The position numbers were made by a program, and so were the translations under genes. This document shows positions 30,253 through 39,644 of a stretch of 64,000 bases of DNA, piece after piece; positions within the stretch are counted from its first letter, which is position 1, and every line of letters starts with the position of its first letter. A model generated the notes under the pieces. The model searched no databases and had not been told where the DNA came from. It saw only the letters and a list, made by a program, of their open reading frames with translations. Origin of the DNA: Candidatus Woesearchaeota archaeon (GTDB lineage Archaea; Nanobdellota; Nanobdellia; Woesearchaeales; GW2011-AR15); the NCBI GenBank assembly GCA_016928835.1, contig JAFGJW010000012.1, forward strand, positions 1-64,000. Direction: 5' to 3'.

Positions 30253-31401
30253 TTACTTCATCAATAACCTATTCAGCCAACTCTTCTTCAAGAAAACAGC
30301 GTCATGCGGGCATAGCTCATGGCAGCAGTAGCATCTGATGCATTTTTTATAGTCTATGTTTGCTTTCTTATTTTTAATTGTGATTGCTTTTTCAGGGCAG
30401 CTTCTTGCGCAGACTCCGCAGCCGACGCACCGTTTTTTGTTAATCTTAGGACTTATGACAAAGAATCTATTGAACAGGCCAACGAACGGCCTAATAAGAG
30501 GAGATAACCTGCTGAAACCAGTGCCCTCCAATGTCATAGGTTTTTTAAAATTCTGTTTCAAGTCTTTAAAAGGTATATCGCTCTTAATTTCAATATCCTC
30601 AGATTTTCTTGGACAAAGACCCTTTTTAATCGCAATCTTGAGGTAAGGCACCCTTAAAGGATCAAAGTTAACTAACTGTGTTACAGCAAAGTCAAGAACA
30701 AAGGGGTTTTCAGATGCAATAATAACTCTTAATTTTCTAAGACCTCCCCAGCTCGGGCCATTGCCTTCCATTGCAATGATGCCGTCAGCTATATGTAATT
30801 TAGGTTGTAATGCGAGGTTTATGTCAATCAGCATTTTTGAAAAATGCTCAACGTCTTTTAGTTTTGAGTGATATCCCGGTTTCTCTCTTCCCGGGATTGC
30901 GCCGAACATATTTTTTGTTGCGCATGTGAGATAAGTAAACAAATGTGTCTTTACCTTAGGCAGGTTAATAATAACATCTGCCTTCAGCAGTGGCTCTATC
31001 ACATTCATCCTCTTGATCAGGAGTCCATTTTTATTTGAGATAGATTTTATTCTGCAGTCATAATTCAGCCTATGGCCTGTGTTAAGATAGCCACACTTGT
31101 CATATACCCTTTTTAAGCCTGCTTCATTATAGGGGATGCCTCCGCCTGGGCTGTCAATAAAAAATGGTTCTGCCCCTGCTTTCTTTACAAGATCAGCGAC
31201 AGCGTTGCCAAAGGCAGGATGCGTTGTAATGCCTTTACTCGGGGCATGTGCACTGAGAAGATTGATTTTCAGGGCAACCTTATAATTTTTCTTAACAAAT
31301 TTTCCCATTCCGCCCAAAGAATCCAAGCAGAATGTTAGTGCTTTTTTTATTTCTTCTTTGTTGTAGGAAGTGCATTTGGCTATTGAGACTGTTGGTTTCA
31401 T
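30253..31401 (-). CDS. DUF362 protein with two 4Fe-4S ferredoxin motifs
   Basis: Protein of 382 residues. Residues about 40-290 are a DUF362 domain (KINLLSAHAPSKGITTHPAF, DVIINLPKVKTHLFTYLTCA, MFGAIPGREKPGYH). The C-terminal 60 residues hold two ferredoxin motifs, CVGCGVCARSCPEKA and CIRCYCCHELCPHDAV, for two 4Fe-4S clusters. The family is annotated as an uncharacterised Fe-S protein; redox function is inferred. Complete. Its promoter region abuts the 58-bp repeated promoter of the divergent gene. Confidence 0.85.
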   Translation of the reverse strand: MKPTVSIAKCTSYNKEEIKKALTFCLDSLGGMGKFVKKNYKVALKINLLSAHAPSKGITTHPAFGNAVADLVKKAGAEPFFIDSPGGGIPYNEAGLKRVYDKCGYLNTGHRLNYDCRIKSISNKNGLLIKRMNVIEPLLKADVIINLPKVKTHLFTYLTCATKNMFGAIPGREKPGYHSKLKDVEHFSKMLIDINLALQPKLHIADGIIAMEGNGPSWGGLRKLRVIIASENPFVLDFAVTQLVNFDPLRVPYLKIAIKKGLCPRKSEDIEIKSDIPFKDLKQNFKKPMTLEGTGFSRLSPLIRPFVGLFNRFFVISPKINKKRCVGCGVCARSCPEKAITIKNKKANIDYKKCIRCYCCHELCPHDAVFLKKSWLNRLLMK

Positions 31402-31447
31402 ACGTGTTTTGAATTGAAGAAGGTATATAATGGTTTTGGATGAAGGT

Positions 31448-31505
31448 TGTTACTACAATATAGTAAATATTTAAATATTAGTTCATGCTTCTCCTCGTAA
31501 AATGC
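31448..31505 (+). promoter_or_regulatory. Duplicated promoter segment, copy A
   Basis: 58 bp identical at 57 positions to 32533-32590 (T/C difference near the 5' end). It contains an AT-rich TATA region (AAATATTTAAATATTA), a spacer TTCATGCTTCTCCTCGT, and ends with AAAATGC, including the ATG of the CDS at 31502. The transcript should be leaderless. Confidence 0.9.
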
Positions 31506-32488
31506 GCATAGTCGACAGAGCTTGTTTAGATGAGATAAGGAAAAAGAATCAAAGTTTGGCAACTCGGATTGAAAAGGCGCTTAAAACTGCATTCCACGTT
31601 GAGGTTACTGCGAGAGATGGGGGGCTATCTCTAACTTGTCTTGACCTTGGTGGGTTGGGTGATATAAAAAGTCCACAAACAGCGGCTAACATATACCTTA
31701 CAAGAACTGATGACCCTGCTGACGTTGGTTCAACTACTACTCGTGATGGTCTTATTTATCCAAGTGGCGATTTCCAAGACAAATTGGCAAAGAGGCTTAT
31801 GACTCTGCGTGATTTGGCAGATAGGTATTATCTTGATGGGTACAATTGTTTTCATACACAAGGAGAGCATAGTGATGTCCAGGTTATTTATGGGGGAGAT
31901 GCCCTTGTTGAGTATCTCTTGGGTTCTGAATCCAATGTAAATTTCACTATCCATCGTGACTGTGCACAGAAGAATAAAGGAGATATTGCAACTTTGGTCA
32001 CAACAGCAAATGAACTTACTGGCCTTTCACGCACAGTAAAACTTACTGCTAAACCAAAAAAGCCAAAAGCAAATGGTAGTATTATATCAAGATCACCTAA
32101 AGGAGTTAAGGCTCTTTATTATACTGTTATGGTTGGATTAGGTTTAGCGAGTATTGCTGCGTATGGTTTCGCTGTTCTTAAACTATCTTCTGGTAATATA
32201 ACTGATTCGTTGTTCTACCTAGGATCTTCATTAGGGTTGTCTCTTCCGCCTATTGTAACTTTGTTATCTCATGGAGAGGATTACATAGGAGACCTTCTAC
32301 CTATCTCTTCAATGTTACTTTCGGCTGTCTATGGGTTGGTTGCTCTGGGTTCTGCTGTTGCGTCAGTGATTTCTGATAAACCTTGGGAAGACTTAGCTTT
32401 GACTGGTGTTTTATCTTTTTTTTTGGCACCGGTTAGTTATGTTGCTTACAATATTATTCTCCAGAAATTCTATTACAAAAAGAGATAA
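31502..32488 (+). CDS. Unrecognised protein with C-terminal membrane helices
   Basis: Protein of 328 residues. The N-terminal 190 residues are soluble, mixed alpha/beta, with several Cys (CLDLGG, YNCFH, HRDCAQ). A basic linker (KPKKPKANGSIISRSPKGVK) leads to about four membrane helices between residues 205 and 325. Family unknown. It starts at the ATG inside the duplicated promoter copy A. First gene of the orphan island. Confidence 0.6.
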   Translation: MRIVDRACLDEIRKKNQSLATRIEKALKTAFHVEVTARDGGLSLTCLDLGGLGDIKSPQTAANIYLTRTDDPADVGSTTTRDGLIYPSGDFQDKLAKRLMTLRDLADRYYLDGYNCFHTQGEHSDVQVIYGGDALVEYLLGSESNVNFTIHRDCAQKNKGDIATLVTTANELTGLSRTVKLTAKPKKPKANGSIISRSPKGVKALYYTVMVGLGLASIAAYGFAVLKLSSGNITDSLFYLGSSLGLSLPPIVTLLSHGEDYIGDLLPISSMLLSAVYGLVALGSAVASVISDKPWEDLALTGVLSFFLAPVSYVAYNIILQKFYYKKR

Positions 32489-32532
32489 TCCTAGTTTAGT
32501 TTTTGATTAAACAAGCAGTTTACTTTTGAGTA

Positions 32533-32590
32533 TGTTACTACAATACAGTAAATATTTAAATATTAGTTCATGCTTCTCCTCGTAAAATGC
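32533..32590 (+). promoter_or_regulatory. Duplicated promoter segment, copy B
   Basis: Second copy of the 58-bp segment at 31448. Here its ATG (32587) opens only a 20-codon ORF, and the large gene starts at 32669. Near-identity suggests a recent duplication that gave the 32669 operon a ready-made promoter. Confidence 0.9.
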
Positions 32591-32649
32591 CGGTTACAGC
32601 TTTTGTTAGCTTAACTGAACTTGGTTTATTAACTAGGCTTGAATTTTAA
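32587..32649 (+). CDS. 20-codon ORF using the copy B promoter
   Basis: MPVTAFVSLTELGLLTRLEF then stop. It begins at the duplicated promoter's own ATG, so if transcription starts as in copy A this peptide would be translated leaderless, ahead of the CDS at 32669. It may be a leader peptide, or just the relic left when the promoter was copied in front of an unrelated gene. Confidence 0.35.
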   Translation: MPVTAFVSLTELGLLTRLEF

Positions 32650-32668
32650 ACAAGATTAACTGATAAAG

Positions 32669-34051
32669 ATGAGAGAACCAGAAAAAATCACACTTGAAGA
32701 GGAGATTAAGGCTCTTTATCCCTGGGAGTTGCTGTATGTAGCTGCTCGTTTGAATGAAATCTTTGAAAGGAGAGTGAGGGCTAGAGCAACTGGTGAATCT
32801 TTAATGACTCGAGAGGATAGCATAACTATAATTAATATTACTCGCTATGTCTTAGATCTGCACCACAGGCGTAAGGGGGATTTGGACGCGGATGGGAAAC
32901 CAAAATTAGGTCTATTAGCTAATCTTGGTACTTCTGATTATGCAGATTTTCATCAACCTCTCTCCCTTGGGGACGATTTTCTTATGTATAGGCAGTTGCT
33001 GGCATTTTTCGCGTCTTTGCCAAGTCTTGGAGATTGGTTCCCACCTAGTAGTGCAAGTGAATTTCGGACTCAACTTGATTCTTTTAAGCAGGATCTTACA
33101 AACCATAGGTTGTGGAATGAGGAATACTTTCAGCCCTGGGTCTGGACAGGTAATCCCGACCTTCCATCATCTATTGATTCTTCTGAGCCATATTGGCAGC
33201 GCCAGGGCCAGCTTGCATATATGATAACACTCGGCTGTCTTGTATTAGATTCAAAATGGCTTGGAGACTATCTTGAATCTAGGGGGAAAGAGGTCGTGAA
33301 ATATGTGAATGATGCTGAGGTTCTATTCGAAGAGCCACCAAAATCACTGGGGGACCTGCTCTTGGGACTGTTCACGCACAGGCATTATTTTGCTTTGGCA
33401 GGTGTTGCCGCCGCAAGAGATGATAAAAGTTTGCTCCTACTTATAGAAAAGGAAAAAGAGGGAGGCAAGAAAGAGGAAGTTTATCAGGCAGCTGCCGCAG
33501 TTTTCATGACTTGCGTTAATCATTTTAGGCGTAAAACTTGCCTATCAATTGAGTTTGATGTTTTAAATGGTGATGGAACTTATATTGAAATAGCAAGAGA
33601 CTTACTTGACCCTGAAAAAAGTAATCCCTATTTCACTGCTAGTGGAAAGTGGATTGTTCTGGGACCAGTGAGGACTGAATCCAGAGGGGAGGACTTGAGA
33701 CGTAGAGGAAAAAACATTGTTCTACAGCCAGAGGTGAGAGAGCTCTTTGTCTACCTTAGTAGGATGAGACCGCAATATGTTGCTCTTTATGCTTCTGCAG
33801 TGCAGTATCCAGATCTTTATAAATTATTAAGTCCAGATGAACCAGAAGGAGATTCGTCACTTGCGCAGAGAGTGTTGCAATGGGTTAAGTCACCAGAATC
33901 TTTTGATACCAGAAAAAAGGGAGAGTTGGTACAAAATATTGCTGACTCAGGAATACTTGGCTTAGGTGAGACAGTGAGGGTGTATATTAATCAATTAAAC
34001 CTACTTGCTCAGATGTATCAAAGATTGGGGGGTATAAGATGCAGAACTTAG
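32669..34051 (+). CDS. Unrecognised large helical protein
   Basis: Protein of 460 residues, predicted soluble and mainly helical, rich in Leu, Arg, Asp and Trp/Tyr (for example WNEEYFQPWVWTG). No motif of a known family seen. A basic C terminus (LGGIRCRT) overlaps the next gene by 13 nt, so the two are translationally coupled and probably work together. Expressed from the duplicated promoter at 32533 with a leader carrying a 20-codon ORF. Confidence 0.6.
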   Translation: MREPEKITLEEEIKALYPWELLYVAARLNEIFERRVRARATGESLMTREDSITIINITRYVLDLHHRRKGDLDADGKPKLGLLANLGTSDYADFHQPLSLGDDFLMYRQLLAFFASLPSLGDWFPPSSASEFRTQLDSFKQDLTNHRLWNEEYFQPWVWTGNPDLPSSIDSSEPYWQRQGQLAYMITLGCLVLDSKWLGDYLESRGKEVVKYVNDAEVLFEEPPKSLGDLLLGLFTHRHYFALAGVAAARDDKSLLLLIEKEKEGGKKEEVYQAAAAVFMTCVNHFRRKTCLSIEFDVLNGDGTYIEIARDLLDPEKSNPYFTASGKWIVLGPVRTESRGEDLRRRGKNIVLQPEVRELFVYLSRMRPQYVALYASAVQYPDLYKLLSPDEPEGDSSLAQRVLQWVKSPESFDTRKKGELVQNIADSGILGLGETVRVYINQLNLLAQMYQRLGGIRCRT

Positions 34052-35415
34052 ATCAATTGCTTAAGATTTATGCAAGGGGTACAGCAGAATTGACTCTTCC
34101 TAAGATTTGGCAACTTGCTCAGGCTAATATAACCCCAGCTACGGATACTGTTGCGGACTTAAATGAAACATGGAAAAACACATACACTCCTGAGCAGAGG
34201 GTTTCCTTGGTTAAGATCTTGGAAACTGTGAAGCCTGAACAGGAAGTTAGAGTAGAGAAGCGAATTCGGGAAGGGCCAGTATTTGGTTTTCCTGTAATCT
34301 ATGTTGAAATAAATACTCCTTTGCTTCCGGAGACTGCAGAGGGAAGATTAAACTGGGGATTTGATGAACTTGAATTTAAGAGAGAAAGATATGTGATTGC
34401 ACAAGATGGAACTGTTACCCCTTGTCCTGAGCCCGATAGATTTGAATTGGTTGAAAAATTGTATCGTGCTGATTATTCAATGCTTGCCCAGAGGCTTGAA
34501 GCTGCAGGTGTTGATTTAAGACACTATTTTTATAATATGTTAACAGGAAGGATACATAGTAACGCAAAATGTGGGTCTGAGGATGAAGCGGATACTTCTC
34601 AAATGCTTGGACAAGCTTCAATGGTGTTTACTTTAATTAAACAGGGAATCTTACCCTGTAATGTCGGGAACGGCCCTCATGAGCTTTCTGATGACAAACC
34701 AGTTGTGCCCTGCGGCAGTCATTGTTTTAAGAGCGAGGAAGAGCGTATAGCAGCTGCTGATTGGTTTAGAGGATTGCTTAGAGAGATTGCGCAGCTAACA
34801 CCCGTGACTCCTGATTATAGAAGGCAGCGACCTGACTTAGGCCCTAAACCTTATATCCCTGGCTCTTCCTCTTCTGCTTCTCCAACCGTACTTCGTGGTC
34901 CAGATGGCATAGTTTTGCCCCGCACTAAGCATGTTTCATTGTACCTTTATGAACATCCAGCAGAACCCCTGCGTGTGAGGGACGGACCTGGGTATGGTCT
35001 TTTCCTTGATTTTGATTTTATGTATGCATATACTGGCAACGGAAAAAATCCCTATGGGAGTGGAGAGGACATTGGTCTTTTTATTACTCTGCGTCCTGTT
35101 CCGATGACTCCGCTTAGAGGATTATCTGTGGTATTTGGAAAAGCTAGTGGTTTGGTTTATTCAGCAGAGCCTCTTGGTAGATGGGACGACTATCCTACAG
35201 GCCGGTGGACAGAGTCTTTGGAAGTTAGTCTGGATAACAATCCTTATGTGAGGCTACGCTGGAGTGCCAGAGCGCTCGATAATTTGATTGGTAAAGCTCA
35301 CCTATCTGGTGGAATGAGGATTGAGGATGCAGTGGTGCCTGTTACAGTCATGCATGATGGAAACGTTGTTGGTGATACTTCATTACAACTTTATCTTAGT
35401 AGATATGCTCGCTAG
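34039..35415 (+). CDS. Unrecognised large protein with Cys/His cluster
   Basis: Protein of 458 residues, no family recognised. Residues about 172-235 contain well-spaced Cys and His (KCGSEDEAD, ILPCNVGNGPHEL, VPCGSHCF) that may bind metal. Pro/Ser-rich linker (IPGSSSSASPTVL) near 270, then a beta-rich C-terminal domain with FLDFDFMYAYTG. Start has a GGGGGGTAT ribosome site inside the preceding gene. Second gene of a two-gene operon. Confidence 0.6.
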   Translation: MQNLDQLLKIYARGTAELTLPKIWQLAQANITPATDTVADLNETWKNTYTPEQRVSLVKILETVKPEQEVRVEKRIREGPVFGFPVIYVEINTPLLPETAEGRLNWGFDELEFKRERYVIAQDGTVTPCPEPDRFELVEKLYRADYSMLAQRLEAAGVDLRHYFYNMLTGRIHSNAKCGSEDEADTSQMLGQASMVFTLIKQGILPCNVGNGPHELSDDKPVVPCGSHCFKSEEERIAAADWFRGLLREIAQLTPVTPDYRRQRPDLGPKPYIPGSSSSASPTVLRGPDGIVLPRTKHVSLYLYEHPAEPLRVRDGPGYGLFLDFDFMYAYTGNGKNPYGSGEDIGLFITLRPVPMTPLRGLSVVFGKASGLVYSAEPLGRWDDYPTGRWTESLEVSLDNNPYVRLRWSARALDNLIGKAHLSGGMRIEDAVVPVTVMHDGNVVGDTSLQLYLSRYAR

Positions 35416-35438
35416 AGAAATTTCTGCTATACAAATAA

Positions 35439-36419
35439 TTATCCAAATAACCTTTCAAAAGTATATCTCAGAGAAAGATATTGTTGTAGACTTAGTCCTG
35501 TGATTCTATTCAACTTGCCAACAAGGTTATTATATGCTGGTTGTCTCCCTACTCTGTTGGCAGTTTGGATTGTTTTATTCAAAGGTTCTAGCAAATGCGC
35601 TGTAGGCCCATTAAGTTGTATTAACCTCTCTGTTTGTCCTTGGGCAAAACTTTGGGTGACATATGCTCCGTGATAAACATTTCCAAGCACTCTTTGTGAT
35701 TCTTGAGCTTGAGCATATCTTTGTCTGAGTCTGAGCATTATCTCCTTTTCTGAATCCCTGCCACCTTCACCGACAACTACTACGGATCTAGGAATATGAA
35801 GATACGCACTGGAACACATAGCTGCTAAATCAAGTGGATTGGGCATTAAGGGATGATTTTCTATAGGTTCTCCAAGGATGCTTCCTCCAGAAAGAGAATA
35901 TGCGAGCATTAGTTCAGGATCCTGGTTTTCTATGCACTGTTTCCAATGATTATATAATCTATCAAGTTCCTCCGCCCTTTTCCTGTCATATGGTGAAAAC
36001 AATGCATGCCCTTCAAGAGTTAGATGTTGGTTGCAAGCCCATAACTCCTTGAACCCTCTGGTTGATTGCTCTACTGTAGCAATGGCTACCGGCCTGCCTC
36101 GGACATAATGTATTAGTTCAGGATCACACTCCACTGCCATTAATATTTCTAGTGCTGGATCAGGTGTAGAACTGGTGTGCCAGAAATTACCAAGTTCATC
36201 AGCTCTTCCAAGGGCAATGTTAGGCAGTCCTGCAACAGGTCCTTGGATAAGGTATAATAACCTTGATCCTTTTCCGGGCAATAGGATTACAGGGACATAG
36301 TTTTCCTCTACTTTTATTGGAGTTTGAGATTCCGGTAATGTGGGATCATAGCCATATATTGTGTCTCCATTGAGACATCTTTCACTTACATAGGGTCGGA
36401 TAGCATCTGATCTGGACAT
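35439..36419 (-). CDS. Unrecognised protein
   Basis: Protein of 326 residues, soluble. Beta-rich N-terminal half (YVPVILLPGKGSRLLYLIQG), central helical region with several Cys, Gly-rich VVVVGEGGRDSEKE near residue 215, and a helical C terminus. No family recognised. It faces the 36527 gene, with about 105 bp between the two starts, and ends 23 bp from the convergent 34039 gene. Confidence 0.6.
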   Translation of the reverse strand: MSRSDAIRPYVSERCLNGDTIYGYDPTLPESQTPIKVEENYVPVILLPGKGSRLLYLIQGPVAGLPNIALGRADELGNFWHTSSTPDPALEILMAVECDPELIHYVRGRPVAIATVEQSTRGFKELWACNQHLTLEGHALFSPYDRKRAEELDRLYNHWKQCIENQDPELMLAYSLSGGSILGEPIENHPLMPNPLDLAAMCSSAYLHIPRSVVVVGEGGRDSEKEIMLRLRQRYAQAQESQRVLGNVYHGAYVTQSFAQGQTERLIQLNGPTAHLLEPLNKTIQTANRVGRQPAYNNLVGKLNRITGLSLQQYLSLRYTFERLFG

Positions 36420-36526
36420 TTTTTTGCGTTATTACCATACTATTTATAAATCTTTCCAAACTAGTGTCCTCAATAAGTGGTTACAAAACAAAGATTTATA
36501 TATAAGAAGCTCACTCTTGCCACGAT

Positions 36527-38176
36527 ATGTCCACTCAAAAATCTGTACTAGATACTATCTCTCCTAGATTGATTACCCCGAGTGATGTCTCTGTTTACAC
36601 ACCAACAGGGGAAATGCGCTTAAAATATTATGTATTAGAACCAGAGGATGCTATCCAGAATAATCGTACTGGGCCCGGTTGCTATTTGTTTTATAATGGT
36701 ATGCAGGTTCCAATTCTAGGAGTGCCAGGAATTCCAAGCACATTCGGACAGGATTACTATCCTTATCTTGTCCCTGTGGCCCATCGTGAATTAACTCAAG
36801 TATTGCCTTATGTTGTTGTGGCGGCGCCAGTGCGGCCGAAAGAAGAGCTCTCTCACGCAACATTGGAATCGTTTTGCTCACGGGCCATCCCTTTTTATAA
36901 GCCAAGGACATGGGTGCAGGCAGTTGCAGGCTTGAATCCTAATCTGCTTTATGTTAATGGTGTAAGTGCTTTTGGTTTTGAGGCGGTTGATTCAACCTTT
37001 ATAGAACAATTTACTTCATTGTTTTCAATAGGGGATTGGCCAGGTGAATTTATAGATTTGATAATGCTTCTTCTGGCTGCTTCAGATTTTAAATTTGAAA
37101 CTGGATCTACTGGAGTATCTATTCTTTCTTCCCATATGTTTAATTACGAAGAGCCTAACCATGCAGGACAAGTGTTAGAACCAAGTCCTTATCTGGATCT
37201 CCCCACCCCTCGTTTGGTAGAATTTAGTAATAGTCAAATGGCAATTGCTGATGCTGCTCCTAAGAGAGTTGGTCCCTGCATCAGGACTGTGATTCCAGGA
37301 TATCGTGATACCTCTGACGCATCTAACACATGGTATAGAGAAGAGGTATTGGTTCCGGGACTTTATCTAACTAGGACTCCACTTTGTTTTAATGCAGAAG
37401 AACGGTCCACACCCCTGTTTGTTTTTATATCTAACAAAGTAAATGCAGGTGTGATTGGTGGTGAAGTTCCTTTGCAACAGCAGGATCTTGATATATTGGT
37501 TCAAAAAACACTTGCTCATCGCGGGCTAACAGCAGTTGAGAAAGGATTATTAACCCTTTACTTAGGGAACCTTTATGTTGCTTCCGGAACAAATGTGAAG
37601 GCACTGAAATATAGAAGATCAAGAGAAGCAGAACAAAAAACAGCAGAAGCAATGGACAAGTATGCTACACAATTAAGGGGAATGTTTAAAAATGGAACAA
37701 TCCCTTTGGGCGAAAAAGCCTTGGGTTATTTCGTAGATACTTTTTTTGTGGATGTGCCTCTTGATGATGAATTGAGAGCTGAACTTCTATACACCTTTCC
37801 TGTGCTTCTTGCTCAAGAAGCCTGTCTTCTCCATCTCCAAGGTTACTATGATAAAAAAAAGAGTGAACTTCTTCCAAAAGCTGGGACACCTGACCCTCAA
37901 ATCTCTTCAAAACTTCATGAAGCATTAGCTTTGAGTGGTATTGGCTCAAGTACAGCTATACTTAGGCAGATTTCACGTTTAGAAAAACTAGTAACAGAGC
38001 TTGAGGAATATAGGCACTCTGGCTCAGGTGTGCCCGTTTCCCAACCACTGTTGGAGAGATATTCATCTAGTGACCTTGGAAAACTTAATCCTTCCCGTCC
38101 TATCTCTGATCAACTCGTTGAATTAGGAATTGGAGAGAGCAAACTAAGATTCCCGAATATTTTTGCCCAGGCTTAG
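36527..38176 (+). CDS. Unrecognised large protein
   Basis: Protein of 549 residues, soluble, no known motif. The first 300 residues look beta-rich with many Pro and Tyr (GCYLFYNGMQVPILGVPGIP); residues 330-549 are helical and contain RSREAEQKTAEAMDKYATQL and a later heptad-like ISRLEKLVTELEEY. TATA-like ATTTATATATAAG at about 36494-36506 supports the ATG at 36527 as a near-leaderless start. Confidence 0.6.
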   Translation: MSTQKSVLDTISPRLITPSDVSVYTPTGEMRLKYYVLEPEDAIQNNRTGPGCYLFYNGMQVPILGVPGIPSTFGQDYYPYLVPVAHRELTQVLPYVVVAAPVRPKEELSHATLESFCSRAIPFYKPRTWVQAVAGLNPNLLYVNGVSAFGFEAVDSTFIEQFTSLFSIGDWPGEFIDLIMLLLAASDFKFETGSTGVSILSSHMFNYEEPNHAGQVLEPSPYLDLPTPRLVEFSNSQMAIADAAPKRVGPCIRTVIPGYRDTSDASNTWYREEVLVPGLYLTRTPLCFNAEERSTPLFVFISNKVNAGVIGGEVPLQQQDLDILVQKTLAHRGLTAVEKGLLTLYLGNLYVASGTNVKALKYRRSREAEQKTAEAMDKYATQLRGMFKNGTIPLGEKALGYFVDTFFVDVPLDDELRAELLYTFPVLLAQEACLLHLQGYYDKKKSELLPKAGTPDPQISSKLHEALALSGIGSSTAILRQISRLEKLVTELEEYRHSGSGVPVSQPLLERYSSSDLGKLNPSRPISDQLVELGIGESKLRFPNIFAQA

Positions 38177-38231
38177 ATACATTTAAATATAAGATATTGG
38201 TCCCCTTAAAAACATGAAATGGGTGATATAA

Positions 38232-39503
38232 ATGGTTAGAACATTACAACTCGGTGCAACTGATGTTCAAAAAATGCCTTCTTTAGCATATCCGAATCTC
38301 GGTTCGTTAGGACAAATAGATTTTGGAGGAGCTGCAGCTCTCCATGCCCTCCCTGGCATCTTTACAGATTCGAGAAGTATTCCGGTCCCAGATTCTTTAA
38401 TTCAGGCTGCAATGGGCCGAGATCCCGAAAGCCTTGGCGATTATCTTCAATGGCTAACTGAAAATGTTGATTCTAATGCTTTTAAACCTACAACGGCTGA
38501 ACATGCAGCACAACTTTTTAGAGTAAAGGGTGTAGAGGTTGATCAATTAGTAAGATCTTGGGGGGTAGATCCAAAACAATTGCCGGCCCTTGCAGGCTCT
38601 CTCGGAGCTCAGGCTTATAAAATTGGAGTTGAACTTGCTCCTGATAACAAACATCTGGAAATGGTAGTATCTACTTTAGGGAAGCCAGAACAAATAAGAA
38701 GACCAGACCATCTGCTTAAACGTCTTTATGAGTGTCTTGGCCAACCTGGAGAATTCTCACTTTATGTGCCAGAGGGTGCTTCTTTGGTTAGAGTTTCACG
38801 AGTGCTTAGAATATTTGGGTTTGGTTATTTTCCAGAAGCAGATCGTATTCACCAAACAGCATTAGCAGCTGTTGAACTTGCATTGGGAAAGGATATGAGA
38901 ACAGAAGAATTAGATAAATATCGTATAGAGGTAACTGGCTTAGCTATAGAGTATGCTTCTTTAGCTCAAAACGTAAAAGATGCAAGAGCTGCTCAAGCTG
39001 CTGGAGCACTACAACGAATGGAAGCAATTAAATATCAACTTCAAGAACGGCTTAATTATGTTTTACAAAGGGAAGAGGCACAGCGCATAGAAGAAGAACG
39101 AAGGAGACAGGAAGAAGTCAGCCGACAACAACAAGGAAGGGTTGATGCAGATGGACATGTTTACCTCGGTTTTTGGCTTGGATACGATCCAGTACTTACT
39201 ATTGTAGATGATAAATTAAAACGTTTACCTGGTTACATGGGTGCTGCTGCACGGATTGTTGATGATGCACTAGTAATCTTCTATCGTGGTCTGAGATTAA
39301 TTTTGGATGACCCTTTAGCTGAAAAGAATGGTGTTCCAGTAAACCCTGCTGATGACGCGCTCACAGGTATTGCCACCGGATACAGTCAAATAGATAGGTC
39401 GGGATTAGCTGCACCTCTAGCAGAATTAGTTCCTGTCCGTAAAGTATTTGAGGGACTAAGGACTCTTTTTAATTCGAGTAGGGAACTCGTCTCGGCTTAT
39501 TAA
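38232..39503 (+). CDS. Unrecognised protein with central coiled coil
   Basis: Protein of 423 residues. Residues about 245-305 are a long charged coiled coil (LQRMEAIKYQLQERLNYV, then EEAQRIEEERRRQEEVSRQQ). The segments before and after are globular, the latter with VYLGFWLGYDPVLTIVDDKL. Ala/Leu/Arg-rich and noticeably poor in Lys compared with housekeeping proteins here. A GGGTGAT ribosome site sits four nt before the ATG. Family unknown. Confidence 0.6.
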   Translation: MVRTLQLGATDVQKMPSLAYPNLGSLGQIDFGGAAALHALPGIFTDSRSIPVPDSLIQAAMGRDPESLGDYLQWLTENVDSNAFKPTTAEHAAQLFRVKGVEVDQLVRSWGVDPKQLPALAGSLGAQAYKIGVELAPDNKHLEMVVSTLGKPEQIRRPDHLLKRLYECLGQPGEFSLYVPEGASLVRVSRVLRIFGFGYFPEADRIHQTALAAVELALGKDMRTEELDKYRIEVTGLAIEYASLAQNVKDARAAQAAGALQRMEAIKYQLQERLNYVLQREEAQRIEEERRRQEEVSRQQQGRVDADGHVYLGFWLGYDPVLTIVDDKLKRLPGYMGAAARIVDDALVIFYRGLRLILDDPLAEKNGVPVNPADDALTGIATGYSQIDRSGLAAPLAELVPVRKVFEGLRTLFNSSRELVSAY

Positions 39504-39644
39504 GTCGCTAGATAATAAAATTTCCTAAGGAAGTTCAGCTTTTCCTTTTCTTTTTTGTTTAATCTTTAAGTATCTTAAAATATCTTATTGTTGGACTAAC
39601 ATAATACTTCTTGTTGTTTCTATACTAGTGGTTGGGGTCCCCCT

